Part shown: positions 49,959 through 59,469 of the stretch, one piece after another
Position numbering within the stretch: the stretch's first letter is position 1
How the letters are laid out: every line of letters starts with the position of its first letter
Origin: CAVVGZ01 sp963841845
GTDB lineage: Bacteria > Chloroflexota > Anaerolineae > Anaerolineales > Anaerolineaceae
Assembly (NCBI GenBank): GCA_963841845.1
Contig: CAWJEG010000009.1
Coordinates: 1 to 64,000 of the forward strand
DNA: 64,000 nt
Reading direction: 5' to 3'
Notes under the pieces: model-generated
What the model was told of the DNA's origin: nothing
Seen by the model: only the letters and a program-made list of their open reading frames with translations
The model's database searches: none
Program-made: the position numbers and the translations under genes

Positions 49959-51830
49959 ATGGCAACCATGCGATTAACCACAAGTCAGGCATTGATAAAA
50001 TTTTTAAAGAACCAGTATGTGCAGCGAGATGATGTAAATCAAAAATTCTTCGCCGGCTGTATTGGTATTTTTGGACATGGCAATGTTGCCGGTATTGGCC
50101 AGGCGCTTCAACAGAATCCAGATTTTCGTTATTACCAGGCGCGTAATGAACAAGCCATGGTTCATCTGGCGGCCGCTTTTTCAAAAATGAAAAACCGACT
50201 GCAGACTTTTGCCTGCACAACCTCCATAGGCCCTGGTGCTACGAATATGGTGACAGGTGCAGCCACTGCTACCGTGAATCGCCTGCCGGTTCTGCTCTTG
50301 CCGGGAGATATTTTTGCCAGAAGAAATGTTGCTCCGGTTCTTCAACAGCTTGAATGGAATACAAGCCAGGATATTTCCGTGAATGATGCATTTAAACCGG
50401 TCTGCAGGTATTGGGATCGGATCAACCGTCCTGACCAAATCCTTACCTCGGTTTATGAAGCAATGCGTGTGCTGACATCTCCAGCTGATACAGGCGCAGT
50501 GACGATTGCCATGCCGCAAGATGTGCAAACAGAAGCCTATGATTTCCCGGAAGAGTTTTTTTACCCGCGCACATGGCAAATTGCCAGACCCCGCCCCGAC
50601 CAGCAGCTGCTTGCAGCAGCCTGCCAGTGGATCAAAGAGAGCAAACAGCCAGTGATCATTGCTGGAGGAGGTGTGATTTACAGTGAGGCGGTGGATACCT
50701 TGAAAAAATTTATTGAAATCACAGGAATTCCTGTCTCTGAAACTATGGCCGGCAAGGGGTCTGTTCCATATGACCATCCCCTGGCGCTGGGAGCAATGGG
50801 GGTCACCGGAACACCAGGGGCGAATATATTAACAAGGGAGTCGGATTTAATTATCGGCATCGGCACACGCTATACCGATTTTACAAGTGCATCAAAAACC
50901 GCATTCCAAAATCCAAATGTTCGTTTCATCAATATCAATATCACTGAATTTGACGCATTTAAGCATTCTGCATTGCCATTGGTGGGTGATGCAAAAGTTA
51001 CCCTGCAAGAAATGAGCAAATTATTAGGAGATTTTAAAACCAGCAGTGATTATCAACTTCGAGCTCAGAATTACAATCGTGAATGGGATGCCGAAGTTGA
51101 GCGAATTTATCATTTAGGTCATCAACCACTCCTGAGCCAGGGGGAGGTAATTGGAGCGGTAAATGAGTTTTCGCAACCAGATGATGTGGTTGTTTGCGCT
51201 GCTGGCAGTCTGCCAGGAGACTTACATAAATTATGGCGCACCAGGAATCCGAAAGGATACCATCTGGAATATGGATATTCCTGCATGGGCTACGAGGTGG
51301 CAGGTGGGCTCGGGGTGAAGATGGCAGCACCTGAACGTGAGGTGTATGTGATGGTCGGTGATGCTGCCTGGTTAATGATGTCACAGGAAATCATCACTTC
51401 CATACAAGAGGGATATAAACTGATTGTTTTATTGTTAAATAATCATGGCTATGCCAGCATCGGTGGTCTTTCGGCGTCAGTGGGTAGTGCTGGTTTTGGG
51501 ACACGCTACCTGTTTCGAAATACGGATGATGGAACACTTTCCGGTGATTATTTGCCGATTGATTTTGCAGCGAATGCACGCAGCCTTGGAGCGTATGTGA
51601 TTGAAGCGAACACAATAAAGGATCTGCACAATGCTTTACAAGATGCAAAATCACAAAAAAATTCAACAGTGATTGTAATTGAGACCGACCGGGAGCAGCG
51701 GGTGAGCGGGTACGAATCGTGGTGGGATGTTGCCATTGCTGAGGTATCCGAAGATCCCAACGTGCAATCTGCGCGCGAAAAGTATGTAAAAATGAAGGCC
51801 AGGGAACGATACTTTTTCAAAAACGATTGA
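49959..51830 (+). CDS. iolD: 3D-(3,5/4)-trihydroxycyclohexane-1,2-dione acylhydrolase (IolD)
   Basis: Thiamine-diphosphate enzyme opening the ring of the inositol-derived dione to 5-deoxy-D-glucuronate, the substrate of IolB. 623 aa, family length ~640. N-terminal ThDP domain with the catalytic Glu in YYQARNEQAMVHLAAAF, GPGATNMVTGAATATVNRLP, QQLEWNTSQDISVNDAFKPV, central domain VGDAKVTLQEM, and ThDP/Mg motif GDAAWLMMSQE ... LLLNNHGYASIGG. Start MATMRLTTSQALIKFL at 49,959 with AAGG upstream. Intact. Last recognised gene of the rightward inositol block; a perfect inverted repeat follows 90 bp downstream. Confidence 0.95.
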   Translation: MATMRLTTSQALIKFLKNQYVQRDDVNQKFFAGCIGIFGHGNVAGIGQALQQNPDFRYYQARNEQAMVHLAAAFSKMKNRLQTFACTTSIGPGATNMVTGAATATVNRLPVLLLPGDIFARRNVAPVLQQLEWNTSQDISVNDAFKPVCRYWDRINRPDQILTSVYEAMRVLTSPADTGAVTIAMPQDVQTEAYDFPEEFFYPRTWQIARPRPDQQLLAAACQWIKESKQPVIIAGGGVIYSEAVDTLKKFIEITGIPVSETMAGKGSVPYDHPLALGAMGVTGTPGANILTRESDLIIGIGTRYTDFTSASKTAFQNPNVRFININITEFDAFKHSALPLVGDAKVTLQEMSKLLGDFKTSSDYQLRAQNYNREWDAEVERIYHLGHQPLLSQGEVIGAVNEFSQPDDVVVCAAGSLPGDLHKLWRTRNPKGYHLEYGYSCMGYEVAGGLGVKMAAPEREVYVMVGDAAWLMMSQEIITSIQEGYKLIVLLLNNHGYASIGGLSASVGSAGFGTRYLFRNTDDGTLSGDYLPIDFAANARSLGAYVIEANTIKDLHNALQDAKSQKNSTVIVIETDREQRVSGYESWWDVAIAEVSEDPNVQSAREKYVKMKARERYFFKND

Positions 51831-52347
51831 ATACAGGTTGACAATAAGAGTTCTTTGTAACTAAATATCTACAGTATGTCATAATAAAATAATAGTGAGA
51901 TAAGTAGGAATATGGGGGATCAAGGAATATTAGCGGATTCCTTGATAATGGATTTTGGATTACATGCAATTGGATAATATCTTCCTGGTGATATCCAGCA
52001 TGTAGCGGTGGAGATTAATCGAAATTACACCAATGGTACTCTTCACTTTAAAGACTTAATAATTGTCATCGGCAAAAACCTATAAATCAAGGTCGGCAAT
52101 TCATGGATGCACCTGTTCATGTGTATTGTATGCCAGGAGTACCAGGGTTAATTGAAGTTAATAGCTAACTATCTCCTGGATTTTCCCCGCATGAACCGGC
52201 TGATTTTCTACCTATCCTGAAATTATGGCAAAACCAGTTTGTATTATTGTCAGATTAAAAACGACCCGAATTTAGAGTTTTATAAATTTCCGAATGGATT
52301 TTTTAATCCTGCTAATATTCGAAAAATCCCCTCCCCGAAAATCAGGA
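51831..52347. other. Convergent intergenic region between the inositol and ethanolamine blocks
   Basis: About 520 bp without a credible gene. It contains the inverted repeat at 51,919-51,946 (separate entry). The rest is AT-rich text where the two opposite transcripts would end. Confidence 0.4.
51919..51946 (+). terminator. Perfect inverted repeat, possible terminator after iolD
   Basis: ATCAAGGAAT (51,919-51,928) pairs with ATTCCTTGAT (51,937-51,946) around an eight-base loop. The following AATGGATTTTGG has only a short T run, so it is a weak terminator or a protein site. Confidence 0.4.
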
Positions 52348-52917
52348 TTATTTTTCCTGCCAGTCGGCCGGGTAGGTAACATAGACGAAACGAACTTTCC
52401 CTGGAGTGCTGAAAACTACACTCGAGCCTTTCGGAACATAAATTACGTCTCCAACTCCCCCCCGCACCACATCCAATCCACGCCTGATCTCCAACTCCCC
52501 TTCCAGGATGATATCAATTTCATCATAAGATAGTGTCCAGGAGAAATTTCCTTTATCAAGAGCCATATAACCGGCAGCCATTGGAGATCTGTCAGATGAG
52601 GTAATCACGTCCTTTAAACGGGTATTGGCGTTCTGTTCATAAGTGTCAGAGCCGAATTTTTCGAGGACCACCTGGGATCCCCTCACAACTTTTAATGGTG
52701 GCAGGAATTGAGAAGGTAATTTATGGAAATCCGGCTGGATTTGTTTGGAGACCGAATCTTGTTTCCCTATTTCCCGGATTACACGCAAGCCTAATTTAAT
52801 TGCCAGATCATCAGCTTCAGGGGTGATGATGTCGTCTGGACCAATAAGAAGGACTGATGAGTTTTGCTTGTTTATTAGCTGGTATATGTCATCTGCCGTG
52901 AAAAAATGGCGATGCAT
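52348..52917 (-). CDS. eutQ: EutQ-like cupin of ethanolamine utilisation
   Basis: A 189-aa protein with a C-terminal single cupin as in EutQ (VVLEKFGSDTYEQNANTRLK, DRSPMAAGYMALDKGNFSWT, YDEIDIILEGELEIRRG, VGDVIYVPKGSSVVFSTPG). EutQ has been described as an acetate-kinase-like or assembly factor linked to the microcompartment. The start is the ATG 52,917 (MHRHFFTADDIYQLI) with GGAGG four bases upstream; the longer frame from 52,953 lacks a site. Shorter than E. coli EutQ (~233). Last gene of the leftward operon, 84 bp after eutL. Confidence 0.87.
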   Translation of the reverse strand: MHRHFFTADDIYQLINKQNSSVLLIGPDDIITPEADDLAIKLGLRVIREIGKQDSVSKQIQPDFHKLPSQFLPPLKVVRGSQVVLEKFGSDTYEQNANTRLKDVITSSDRSPMAAGYMALDKGNFSWTLSYDEIDIILEGELEIRRGLDVVRGGVGDVIYVPKGSSVVFSTPGKVRFVYVTYPADWQEK

Positions 52918-53000
52918 GCTGCCTCCAGGGTTGTTTTGCAAATAAGTATACAAAAAATGGTACCGGTTTTTTCTGCATGTTTGCAGAATTAGCAGGATCC

Positions 53001-53657
53001 CTAATACTTTACTGGGTTATTCACCACATCCAATACTTTGTGATGAAAAGCAGCAGCGGCTGCTCTGCAGGAAGACTGGTCTCCGGTGAGAACCACCCCC
53101 ATGAAGTTTGTTTCTGATGGGGGCATGGTCAGTGTTGTTAAAGTCACGGCAGCCGCTTTCAAAGCTGCATCCAGCGCGATAAGTCCCTCCATTGGCGGGG
53201 CAACCAGGTAGGCAATTGGTGAACCAATGGGGATATTATTTACCCTGGAGAGGTAGGATCCGGTCTTTGAAATGACATGTGGGAAAAAAGCCACGGATGC
53301 GTCCATGTTTGCTGAATACCAGAAAGCCTCATTTTTCATATATTCAATGGCAGCATCCAGCCCGGCACTGACCTCGTAAGGATTTGGGCCGGCCAATATG
53401 GCCATAATCTCACCTGAAAGCAGGCCTGAAGAATGCTTTGCGCCAGCATAGAAGGAATGCGCATAGATTACCTCAACATCTGCGATTTTGGTTGCGTGAT
53501 CAATTGACACATAGGTAGAATCATCATTGTCGGATGTGATCAAGCCAATAGAAACCTGGTCTTGCCTAAGGTTCAGCTTTTCAGCAAAAGAGAGGTCGAC
53601 CCGCGGAATAATTTGAACCGAAAGGGGTTTTGCATATAACCTATCAAGTGTAGCCAT
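53001..53657 (-). CDS. eutL: Ethanolamine microcompartment shell protein EutL
   Basis: Trimeric, double-BMC-domain shell protein with a gated central pore; 218 aa, same as EutL of enterics (~219). Recognised stretches: QVSIGLITSDNDDSTYVSID, VEVIYAHSFYAGAKHSSG, GEIMAILAGPNPYEVSAGLD, SYLSRVNNIPIGSPIAYLVA, PSETNFMGVVLTGDQSSCRA. Six bases separate it from eutC. It is the only shell gene in the window. The hexameric and pentameric shell proteins needed to close a compartment must be elsewhere or missing. Confidence 0.93.
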   Translation of the reverse strand: MATLDRLYAKPLSVQIIPRVDLSFAEKLNLRQDQVSIGLITSDNDDSTYVSIDHATKIADVEVIYAHSFYAGAKHSSGLLSGEIMAILAGPNPYEVSAGLDAAIEYMKNEAFWYSANMDASVAFFPHVISKTGSYLSRVNNIPIGSPIAYLVAPPMEGLIALDAALKAAAVTLTTLTMPPSETNFMGVVLTGDQSSCRAAAAAFHHKVLDVVNNPVKY

Positions 53658-53663
53658 CTTTAC

Positions 53664-54593
53664 CTACCCTGCTGCCAATTTCAATTTAACACCAGATGCC
53701 TGGTTCTGGCGCATTTTTTGAACAAACTGAACAATATAAGCCCCAGCTTCAAGCGGATTGGTTCCGCCATTTTCGAAGATATTGCATATCACATCCCGGT
53801 CTGAATCGTTTTGCCCATTTTTCGGCCGATAAGCCATGTAAGCACTCATGCTTTCAGCACGTCCGAGGCCAGGACGCTCTCCGATCAGCAGAATAATGAC
53901 TTCCGGATTTAATATGTCACCAATATCATTTATGACTCCGACCCGGCAGTATTTTACGTAAAAAGGTGTCCCCAGGGTCAAGCCTGATGACTGGATTCCC
54001 TGTTTAATCACCGGAAAGATCTGACGCAAGTTGCTTTCTATGGCTGCCGCGCTTAAGCCATCTCCAACCACAAGCTGAATCTGCGGATTGTTGAGACATT
54101 TTTGGTTGATTCTATCCCTTGCTTCACTGCTTAACTGGCGGCCAAGGTCAGGCCGGAGAAGATACTCCTCCTTCCCTTCCGTAATCCTGGTTTGAACGGT
54201 GAACAGGTTGAATTCATCCAAGAGCTTCTGATCAACCTCGCGATAGAGGGCATCCTGGGTTACAGCATGGTCTCCCTGGAAAAGGAGAAGCGAAGCGGTG
54301 GTGTAACGCGGACCTGATCTGCCTACACCAATGCGGGCAGAAGTGGATGCGATAAGCTCTTTAAGTGCAGCTGGATCTTTTGGATTATTTACACCTGGCT
54401 GATATCTGAGACTCTCCGAAGCTGCGTACGGCAGGTCGATGGTTAGTCCGGAATATGAAATGGTTGACGAAGAAATACAGGGCAGCCGCCCGGTGGAAAC
54501 ATTGGGGAGGCTGGGTGTTGGCGGGACAACACCTTCTAATACTAATTGGCGAATTACAGCTTCCACAAGGTGGTTAAATTCTATGTCATTCAT
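53664..54593 (-). CDS. eutC: Ethanolamine ammonia-lyase small subunit EutC
   Basis: Small subunit of the adenosylcobalamin-dependent lyase that cleaves ethanolamine to acetaldehyde and ammonia. 309 aa from the ATG at 54,593 (a TTG two codons earlier is less likely). The N-terminal helix NHLVEAVIRQLVLEGVV, followed by a Pro-rich linker, has the pattern of microcompartment targeting peptides known on EutC. Then SARIGVGRSGPRYTTASLL, FQGDHAVTQDALYREV, VVGDGLSAAAIESNLRQIFP, EVIILLIGERPGLGRAESMS and CNIFENGGTNPLEAGAYIV. Twelve bases after eutB. Intact. Confidence 0.95.
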   Translation of the reverse strand: MNDIEFNHLVEAVIRQLVLEGVVPPTPSLPNVSTGRLPCISSSTISYSGLTIDLPYAASESLRYQPGVNNPKDPAALKELIASTSARIGVGRSGPRYTTASLLLFQGDHAVTQDALYREVDQKLLDEFNLFTVQTRITEGKEEYLLRPDLGRQLSSEARDRINQKCLNNPQIQLVVGDGLSAAAIESNLRQIFPVIKQGIQSSGLTLGTPFYVKYCRVGVINDIGDILNPEVIILLIGERPGLGRAESMSAYMAYRPKNGQNDSDRDVICNIFENGGTNPLEAGAYIVQFVQKMRQNQASGVKLKLAAG

Positions 54594-54605
54594 GATCAAT
54601 GCCGG

Positions 54606-55973
54606 TCAATGACTCAGGAAAAAGGTTGGGTCGCCAGCCAATTCTGTCAGGGTGCCATTCTTCATCAGCCCAAGTGATACCAGCCAAGCTTCAAATTCTG
54701 CTGCGGGGCGGGCTTTGAAGAGCTGCCGCAAGGTGGGGGTGTCATGGTAGGATGTGGATTGGTAGGATAGCATCGAATCATCGCCCATGGGAACTGCCAT
54801 GAAATAGCTGCATCCTGCAGCGGTAAGCAAGACCGCCAGATTTTCAATGGAATTCTGGTCAGCGCGGGCGTGGTTGGTATAACAGGCGTCCACTCCCATC
54901 GGGATGCCTGTCAACTTGCCCATGAAATGATCTTCCAGACCTGCCCTTTGAATCTGGCGCGCATCATAAAGATACTCTGGTCCAATGAACCCGACCACTG
55001 TGTTCACCTGAAAAGGATTATAACGTTTGGCGAGTCCATAGTTCCTTGCTTCCAGGGTCAGCTGATCCCACCCATTATGGGCGTCTGCAGAAAGGGCAGA
55101 GCCCTGGCCGGTCTCAAAATACATAAAATTCGGGCCGGTGGGAAAACAGTGTTTTTTTGCCAGGTCGTAGGCTTCATCCAACATTCCAACTGATACTCCA
55201 AAGGATTCACACCCTTTCTGAGAGCCGGAGATGGATTGAAAAACCAATCCAACCGGTGAGCCTGACTGAAGGCACTTCATTTGGGTGGTCACATGTGCCA
55301 GGACGCAGTTTTGTGTAGGGATATCCCATTTTGTGATGACATCGAAGGTCATATCCAGGAGGCGGGAAACCGAGGAATATGAGTCATCAGAGGGGTTGAT
55401 CCCAATAACTGAATCCCCGGCGCCATAAGACAAACCCTCGTAGATTTCTGCCCGGATCGCCTCGGGAGAGTCGGTGGGGTGGTTGGGTTGCAGTCGGCTG
55501 GCCAGGGTGCCTTGGGCACCCATGGTATTGTTGCAATGAGCCGTGATGGAAATCTTACTGGCACCATAAATCAGGTCAAGGTTAGACATAATTTTTGTGA
55601 CGGCTGCAATCATTTCGGAAGTTAACCCGTTCGATATAATCCGGATCATATCTGAGGATGTGGTATCAGCCAGCAGCCATTCTCTTAATTCCCCAACTGT
55701 CCAACCCTTAATCTCCCTAAATATTTCCTGATCGACGGCATCCTGGATGACGCGTGTCACTTCATCCTGATCATAGGGCACAGCGGGGGTCGCGTGTAAC
55801 ACCCATAACGGCACCGCTGCCAGTACCATGCGAGCAGCAATACGTTCGGCGGCACTTTCGGCCGCAACCGAAGCTAATTGATCCCCGGATTTTTCCTCGT
55901 TCGCTTTTCCCATGAGCAGGCGAATATCAGGGAATTCGTAAGTCCTACCGTGCAGTTTCGTTCGAAGGAGCAT
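54606..55973 (-). CDS. eutB: Ethanolamine ammonia-lyase large subunit EutB
   Basis: Catalytic TIM-barrel subunit of ethanolamine ammonia-lyase; 455 aa against ~453 in E. coli. Clear family stretches: LLMGKANEEKSGDQLASVAA, ITAHCNNTMGAQGTLASRLQ, GAGDSVIGINPSDDSYSSVS, TQNCVLAHVTTQMKCLQSGS, GLVFQSISGSQKGCESFGVS, YFETGQGSALSADAHNGWDQ, VNTVVGFIGPEYLYDARQIQ. Binds ethanolamine and, with EutC, coenzyme B12. ATG at 55,973 with GGTGA upstream; 104 bp after eutA. Intact. Confidence 0.97.
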   Translation of the reverse strand: MLLRTKLHGRTYEFPDIRLLMGKANEEKSGDQLASVAAESAAERIAARMVLAAVPLWVLHATPAVPYDQDEVTRVIQDAVDQEIFREIKGWTVGELREWLLADTTSSDMIRIISNGLTSEMIAAVTKIMSNLDLIYGASKISITAHCNNTMGAQGTLASRLQPNHPTDSPEAIRAEIYEGLSYGAGDSVIGINPSDDSYSSVSRLLDMTFDVITKWDIPTQNCVLAHVTTQMKCLQSGSPVGLVFQSISGSQKGCESFGVSVGMLDEAYDLAKKHCFPTGPNFMYFETGQGSALSADAHNGWDQLTLEARNYGLAKRYNPFQVNTVVGFIGPEYLYDARQIQRAGLEDHFMGKLTGIPMGVDACYTNHARADQNSIENLAVLLTAAGCSYFMAVPMGDDSMLSYQSTSYHDTPTLRQLFKARPAAEFEAWLVSLGLMKNGTLTELAGDPTFFLSH

Positions 55974-56077
55974 TGATTCACCAAAGGTTTAAGGGATGAT
56001 ATCCCAAGGCTGAAATTATTATACCGGGTTTATCATGTCTAATTGTTATTTGAAGCAATCATCCATATCCAACGCAA

Positions 56078-57517
56078 TTAATTGTAAAAAACCAACGTCT
56101 TAATACTCAATGGAACAACCCGCCCATCCATAAGCGGAGTGCCGATGTCAATGTAATCCCCTTGCATCAGCCCAACCTGGTCAATCACCAGTAGTGGCCT
56201 GGACGGCATTAATCCTTTGACGGTTTGTCCAAGTGCCTGGGCATAATCCCTTTCGATAATAATAAGAAGTGGTTTCACTGGGGGAAGGAATCTGGAGAAC
56301 TCTTGCAACCCGGTGGCAAGGTTTAAGAGCGTCCGGTAATCCAATGGTCCGCTAAAATTGAGTACGATGGCATACTGATCGTTAGCAATATCGAGGTCAA
56401 AGCGAGATATTGTTTCCTTCAAAAAGAAGGCGATACCTTCAGGATTTTGGTCAACTGTAAGCAGCTGTTGAATGACCGGAATATTCTTCAAGGGTAGTAT
56501 CTCACGTTCAGCCCAGATTGTGGATCCGGAAAGAGTAACTGTCTGGGTGCTTGCTCCCAACACAGTGGCGCGCATGGTTTCACCAGGGGGGAGCACCTTG
56601 TAGGCAGATAGGATCGGGTTACGCCGCAGGCTCTCTGCCAATAGTGGACCGAAATCATCATGGATGGTGATTTCATCAAGATTTTTTGCGGCAAGCGGAT
56701 TGTAATAGTAATAACCGATACCACCGGAAAACATCAGGGTAGTGCCTTTGCCGGAGATAGACATGGGAGGTGTGAGGTACAGCTGCCTGGCCAATGGAGA
56801 GGAAGTGCCTTCAATTAGTTCCACTGTGATAGCAGCCATTCGGTCAGAAAAGGTGCGGAGGTCTTCAACTGAAGGGACATCACCAATTTTCAGGTTGATT
56901 CTGCAGTCCTCTAAGATTAATTTCGCTGGTTCAGCAATATGCTGGATCCGGCCAGTAGCATGATTGATGATTAAGATCCTTCCTCCATAGTTCATGGCTG
57001 CACCGCTCAGCAGGTTGCCGCTGCGAAAAATCGCGCTGTTGGCGCTACCGCCTCCAATATCAACATTCGTTACCGTTGTGTAATGTGTTTGGGAATAATA
57101 CGCTGCACCGGACCCTCTGCCCGAAATCAAGCTTTCGACGTTTGGACCGGCTATGCTGACTATGAAATCACCAGCCAGACCAGAAAGAGCCTGTAGAATT
57201 GCATCGGCGTTTTTCTTTTTTGCTGTTTCACCGGTGATGATTACGGCGCCAGTGGCTACCTGGCTGGAATGAATATGAGCTGCAGCATATTCTTGGCGGA
57301 CAATTTCGCTTAATTTTCCTGCATCAATGGTATTTTGGTCTAAAAGTGGAGTGAAAACAATCGGACTCTGGTAGAGGACTTCCCGGTCTGTTATGGTCAG
57401 GCGCGGTATCATTCCAGTTCTGGCAACATTGGAAAGGCGCAGGCGTGAAAAGATAAGCTGAGTAGTTGTTGTACCAACATCTATGCCTACGGATATTAAT
57501 AATTGATTGTCTGCCAT
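56078..57517 (-). CDS. eutA: Ethanolamine ammonia-lyase reactivating factor EutA
   Basis: ASKHA-fold ATPase that exchanges damaged cobalamin in EutBC; 479 aa (E. coli ~467). Phosphate-1 loop GIDVGTTTTQLIFSRL near the N-terminus, VATGAVIITGETAKKKNADA, VSIAGPNVESLISGRGSGAA, NVDIGGGSANSAIFRSGN, and C-terminal GDYIDIGTPLMDGRVVPLSI. Starts MADNQLLIS at 57,517, 23 bp after the phosphodiesterase gene. Its presence beside eutBC shows that the lyase in this operon is meant to be active. Confidence 0.95.
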   Translation of the reverse strand: MADNQLLISVGIDVGTTTTQLIFSRLRLSNVARTGMIPRLTITDREVLYQSPIVFTPLLDQNTIDAGKLSEIVRQEYAAAHIHSSQVATGAVIITGETAKKKNADAILQALSGLAGDFIVSIAGPNVESLISGRGSGAAYYSQTHYTTVTNVDIGGGSANSAIFRSGNLLSGAAMNYGGRILIINHATGRIQHIAEPAKLILEDCRINLKIGDVPSVEDLRTFSDRMAAITVELIEGTSSPLARQLYLTPPMSISGKGTTLMFSGGIGYYYYNPLAAKNLDEITIHDDFGPLLAESLRRNPILSAYKVLPPGETMRATVLGASTQTVTLSGSTIWAEREILPLKNIPVIQQLLTVDQNPEGIAFFLKETISRFDLDIANDQYAIVLNFSGPLDYRTLLNLATGLQEFSRFLPPVKPLLIIIERDYAQALGQTVKGLMPSRPLLVIDQVGLMQGDYIDIGTPLMDGRVVPLSIKTLVFYN

Positions 57518-57540
57518 GTTTTTTTACACATCCAGAAATT

Positions 57541-58278
57541 TTATAACTCGTTTTGTGTGTTCTGCAGAACGGTTTTCAAACGATCAGGCCAGTTTGTGAG
57601 TATTCCATCCACCCCCAACCGGATTAACTCCCGCATTTCCCCGGGCTCATCCACTGTCCAAGTGTAAACAGACACCCCATGGTTTTTTATCTCCGTGATC
57701 ACTTCCGATGTTAGGGCACGGTAGTAAGGCATGCAGGCTGTTATCCTATGGCTGCGGCAGTAAGCCCCATAATTGAAAATCCAGTTGTCAAATGAAAATA
57801 GAAGGCGTACATCCGGTGCAAGATCCCCAAAAAGTTTGACGGAGAGATGGTTGGCTGAAAACAGGATAACCTTCATTTGCTGTCCATACCGGTAAAGGCA
57901 ATCCGCCACCTTTTCCTCCAAATGGGAGTAGCAAATCACGGCATTTTTCAGCTCCAGAAAAGTGAGGATATCTTCATTTGATGTTAATTCCAGGTACTCA
58001 ACTAAGGTTGGGATGCGATTTATTCCAAATTCACCTTGGAAAGCCACCGAAGCGTCCAGTTTGTGTAATTCATGTAAGGTGTAATCTTGCAGCAGTCCTT
58101 GCTCTCCTGTGGTGCGCAATAAATCTTCATCGTGGAAAATTACCACCTCTCCATCCCTGGAGAGCTGCACATCCAGTTCAATTGCATCGACGCCCAACTC
58201 AAGTGCTTTCTGGAATGAAAGGATGGTATTTTCTGGATATTTTCCTGAGAAACCGCGATGGGCGATGTTGATGGTCAT
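57541..58278 (-). CDS. Glycerophosphodiester phosphodiesterase (UgpQ/GlpQ family)
   Basis: Hydrolyses glycerophosphodiesters to sn-glycerol 3-phosphate and the free alcohol, such as ethanolamine, choline or inositol. 245 aa, the size of cytosolic UgpQ (~247). Active-site pattern: IAHRGFSGKYPENT (His7, Arg8, Glu16), IELDVQLSRDGEVVIFHDED (Glu34, Asp36, His49), later FLELK and TWTVDEPGEMRELIRLGVDG. No signal peptide, so it acts inside the cell after import. Placed between the importer ATPase (180 bp before) and eutA (23 bp after), which suggests it frees ethanolamine from imported glycerophosphoethanolamine. Confidence 0.94.
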   Translation of the reverse strand: MTINIAHRGFSGKYPENTILSFQKALELGVDAIELDVQLSRDGEVVIFHDEDLLRTTGEQGLLQDYTLHELHKLDASVAFQGEFGINRIPTLVEYLELTSNEDILTFLELKNAVICYSHLEEKVADCLYRYGQQMKVILFSANHLSVKLFGDLAPDVRLLFSFDNWIFNYGAYCRSHRITACMPYYRALTSEVITEIKNHGVSVYTWTVDEPGEMRELIRLGVDGILTNWPDRLKTVLQNTQNEL

Positions 58279-58456
58279 ATTTTCTCAGGCTGGTATGAAG
58301 ATTTCTGTAAACCTCGGAATTGGTTAATGATGTCTCCTTATTAAATGGCTGCAAAGTGATTATGAGTTGCCGATTACCTGGATCTTACTAAAACGATCCT
58401 GACCAGTACCTTCAATAAAAATGACATGGCTTCGATCAGCCCGGATTTATGTTGAA

Positions 58457-59467
58457 TTATTCCAACTCAATAACGCCCTCTTTCTGGATGGAGAGGAAGA
58501 CATCCTCTCCATCAATAAGTGGCAAGCCACCCTCGAAAATCACATCGGAATTAATATGGATTCCTGCACAATTCACATCGTAGCGGATGATATTTCCGTG
58601 GCACATGCTGTTGCTGATTGTTCCACGAAGGTGATATTTATCTTCACTCTCATCTGCATGGTGTGCCATGTGAACAATCTCAGGGCGAATAGCCACGTGC
58701 TTGCTGTAAAGTACATCGCCGCAAACCCTACTGAAATCCTCTGCGGGCAGGATGGTATAGTTGCCAATGAAGGTTGCGGCAAATAGTGTACGCGGCCTGG
58801 AATACAGATCGATTGCAGTACCGCTTTGCTCGATATATCCTGCACTGAGAAGGTGAATCATATCCGACATCACCATCGCCTCTTCCTGATCATGCGTGAC
58901 AAAAATTGTGGTGATGTGCAGTTCCTTCTGGATGCGGCGGATTTCGATGCGAAGGTTACGTCGGAGAAGGGCATCAATAGCTGAAAGAGGCTCGTCGAGT
59001 AGCAGCACTTTTGGTTCTGTGACAATAGCGCGAGCAAGGGCAACACGCTGCTGTTGTCCTCCAGATAGCTGACTGGGATAATTGTAGATTTTTTCAGAAA
59101 GGCCAACAAGTTCCAAAATATTTTTAACCTTCCTGACAATATCATCCCTGGACTCTTTTCTAATCTTAAGACCGAAGGCCACATTATCAGCGACAGTCAA
59201 GTTTGGGAAGAGAGAATACTGTTGGAAAACCATGCCTATCCCACGGTCCCGGGGACTGGTATTTGTGATGTCAATACCATCCAGGAATACATTGCCAGTC
59301 GTAACTTCCTCTAAACCGGCAAGGCAGCGCAGCAAGGTGCTTTTTCCGCACCCGGAAGGTCCAAGCAGCGTTACCAGCCGTCCTTTTTCAATATCCAGGT
59401 TAATATCTTTAAGTACATGGTTTTTGTCATAGTATTTATTGAGATCCACAAAGCGGATATAAGGCAT
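58457..59467 (-). CDS. Spermidine/phosphonate-type ABC importer ATP-binding protein
   Basis: A 336-aa MalK/PotA-like ATPase: Walker A GPSGCGKS (36-43), Q-loop MVFQQYSLF, signature LSGGQQQRVALARA, Walker B VLLLDEPLSAID, H-loop FVTHDQEEAM, then a C-terminal TOBE-type regulatory domain (VAIRPEIV ... ISNSMCHGNIIRYDV). Three bases after the second permease gene. Energises import with the two permeases and the lipoprotein. Substrate not set by the sequence; the operon points to glycerophosphoethanolamine or ethanolamine. Confidence 0.93.
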   Translation of the reverse strand: MPYIRFVDLNKYYDKNHVLKDINLDIEKGRLVTLLGPSGCGKSTLLRCLAGLEEVTTGNVFLDGIDITNTSPRDRGIGMVFQQYSLFPNLTVADNVAFGLKIRKESRDDIVRKVKNILELVGLSEKIYNYPSQLSGGQQQRVALARAIVTEPKVLLLDEPLSAIDALLRRNLRIEIRRIQKELHITTIFVTHDQEEAMVMSDMIHLLSAGYIEQSGTAIDLYSRPRTLFAATFIGNYTILPAEDFSRVCGDVLYSKHVAIRPEIVHMAHHADESEDKYHLRGTISNSMCHGNIIRYDVNCAGIHINSDVIFEGGLPLIDGEDVFLSIQKEGVIELE

Positions 59468-59469
59468 GT

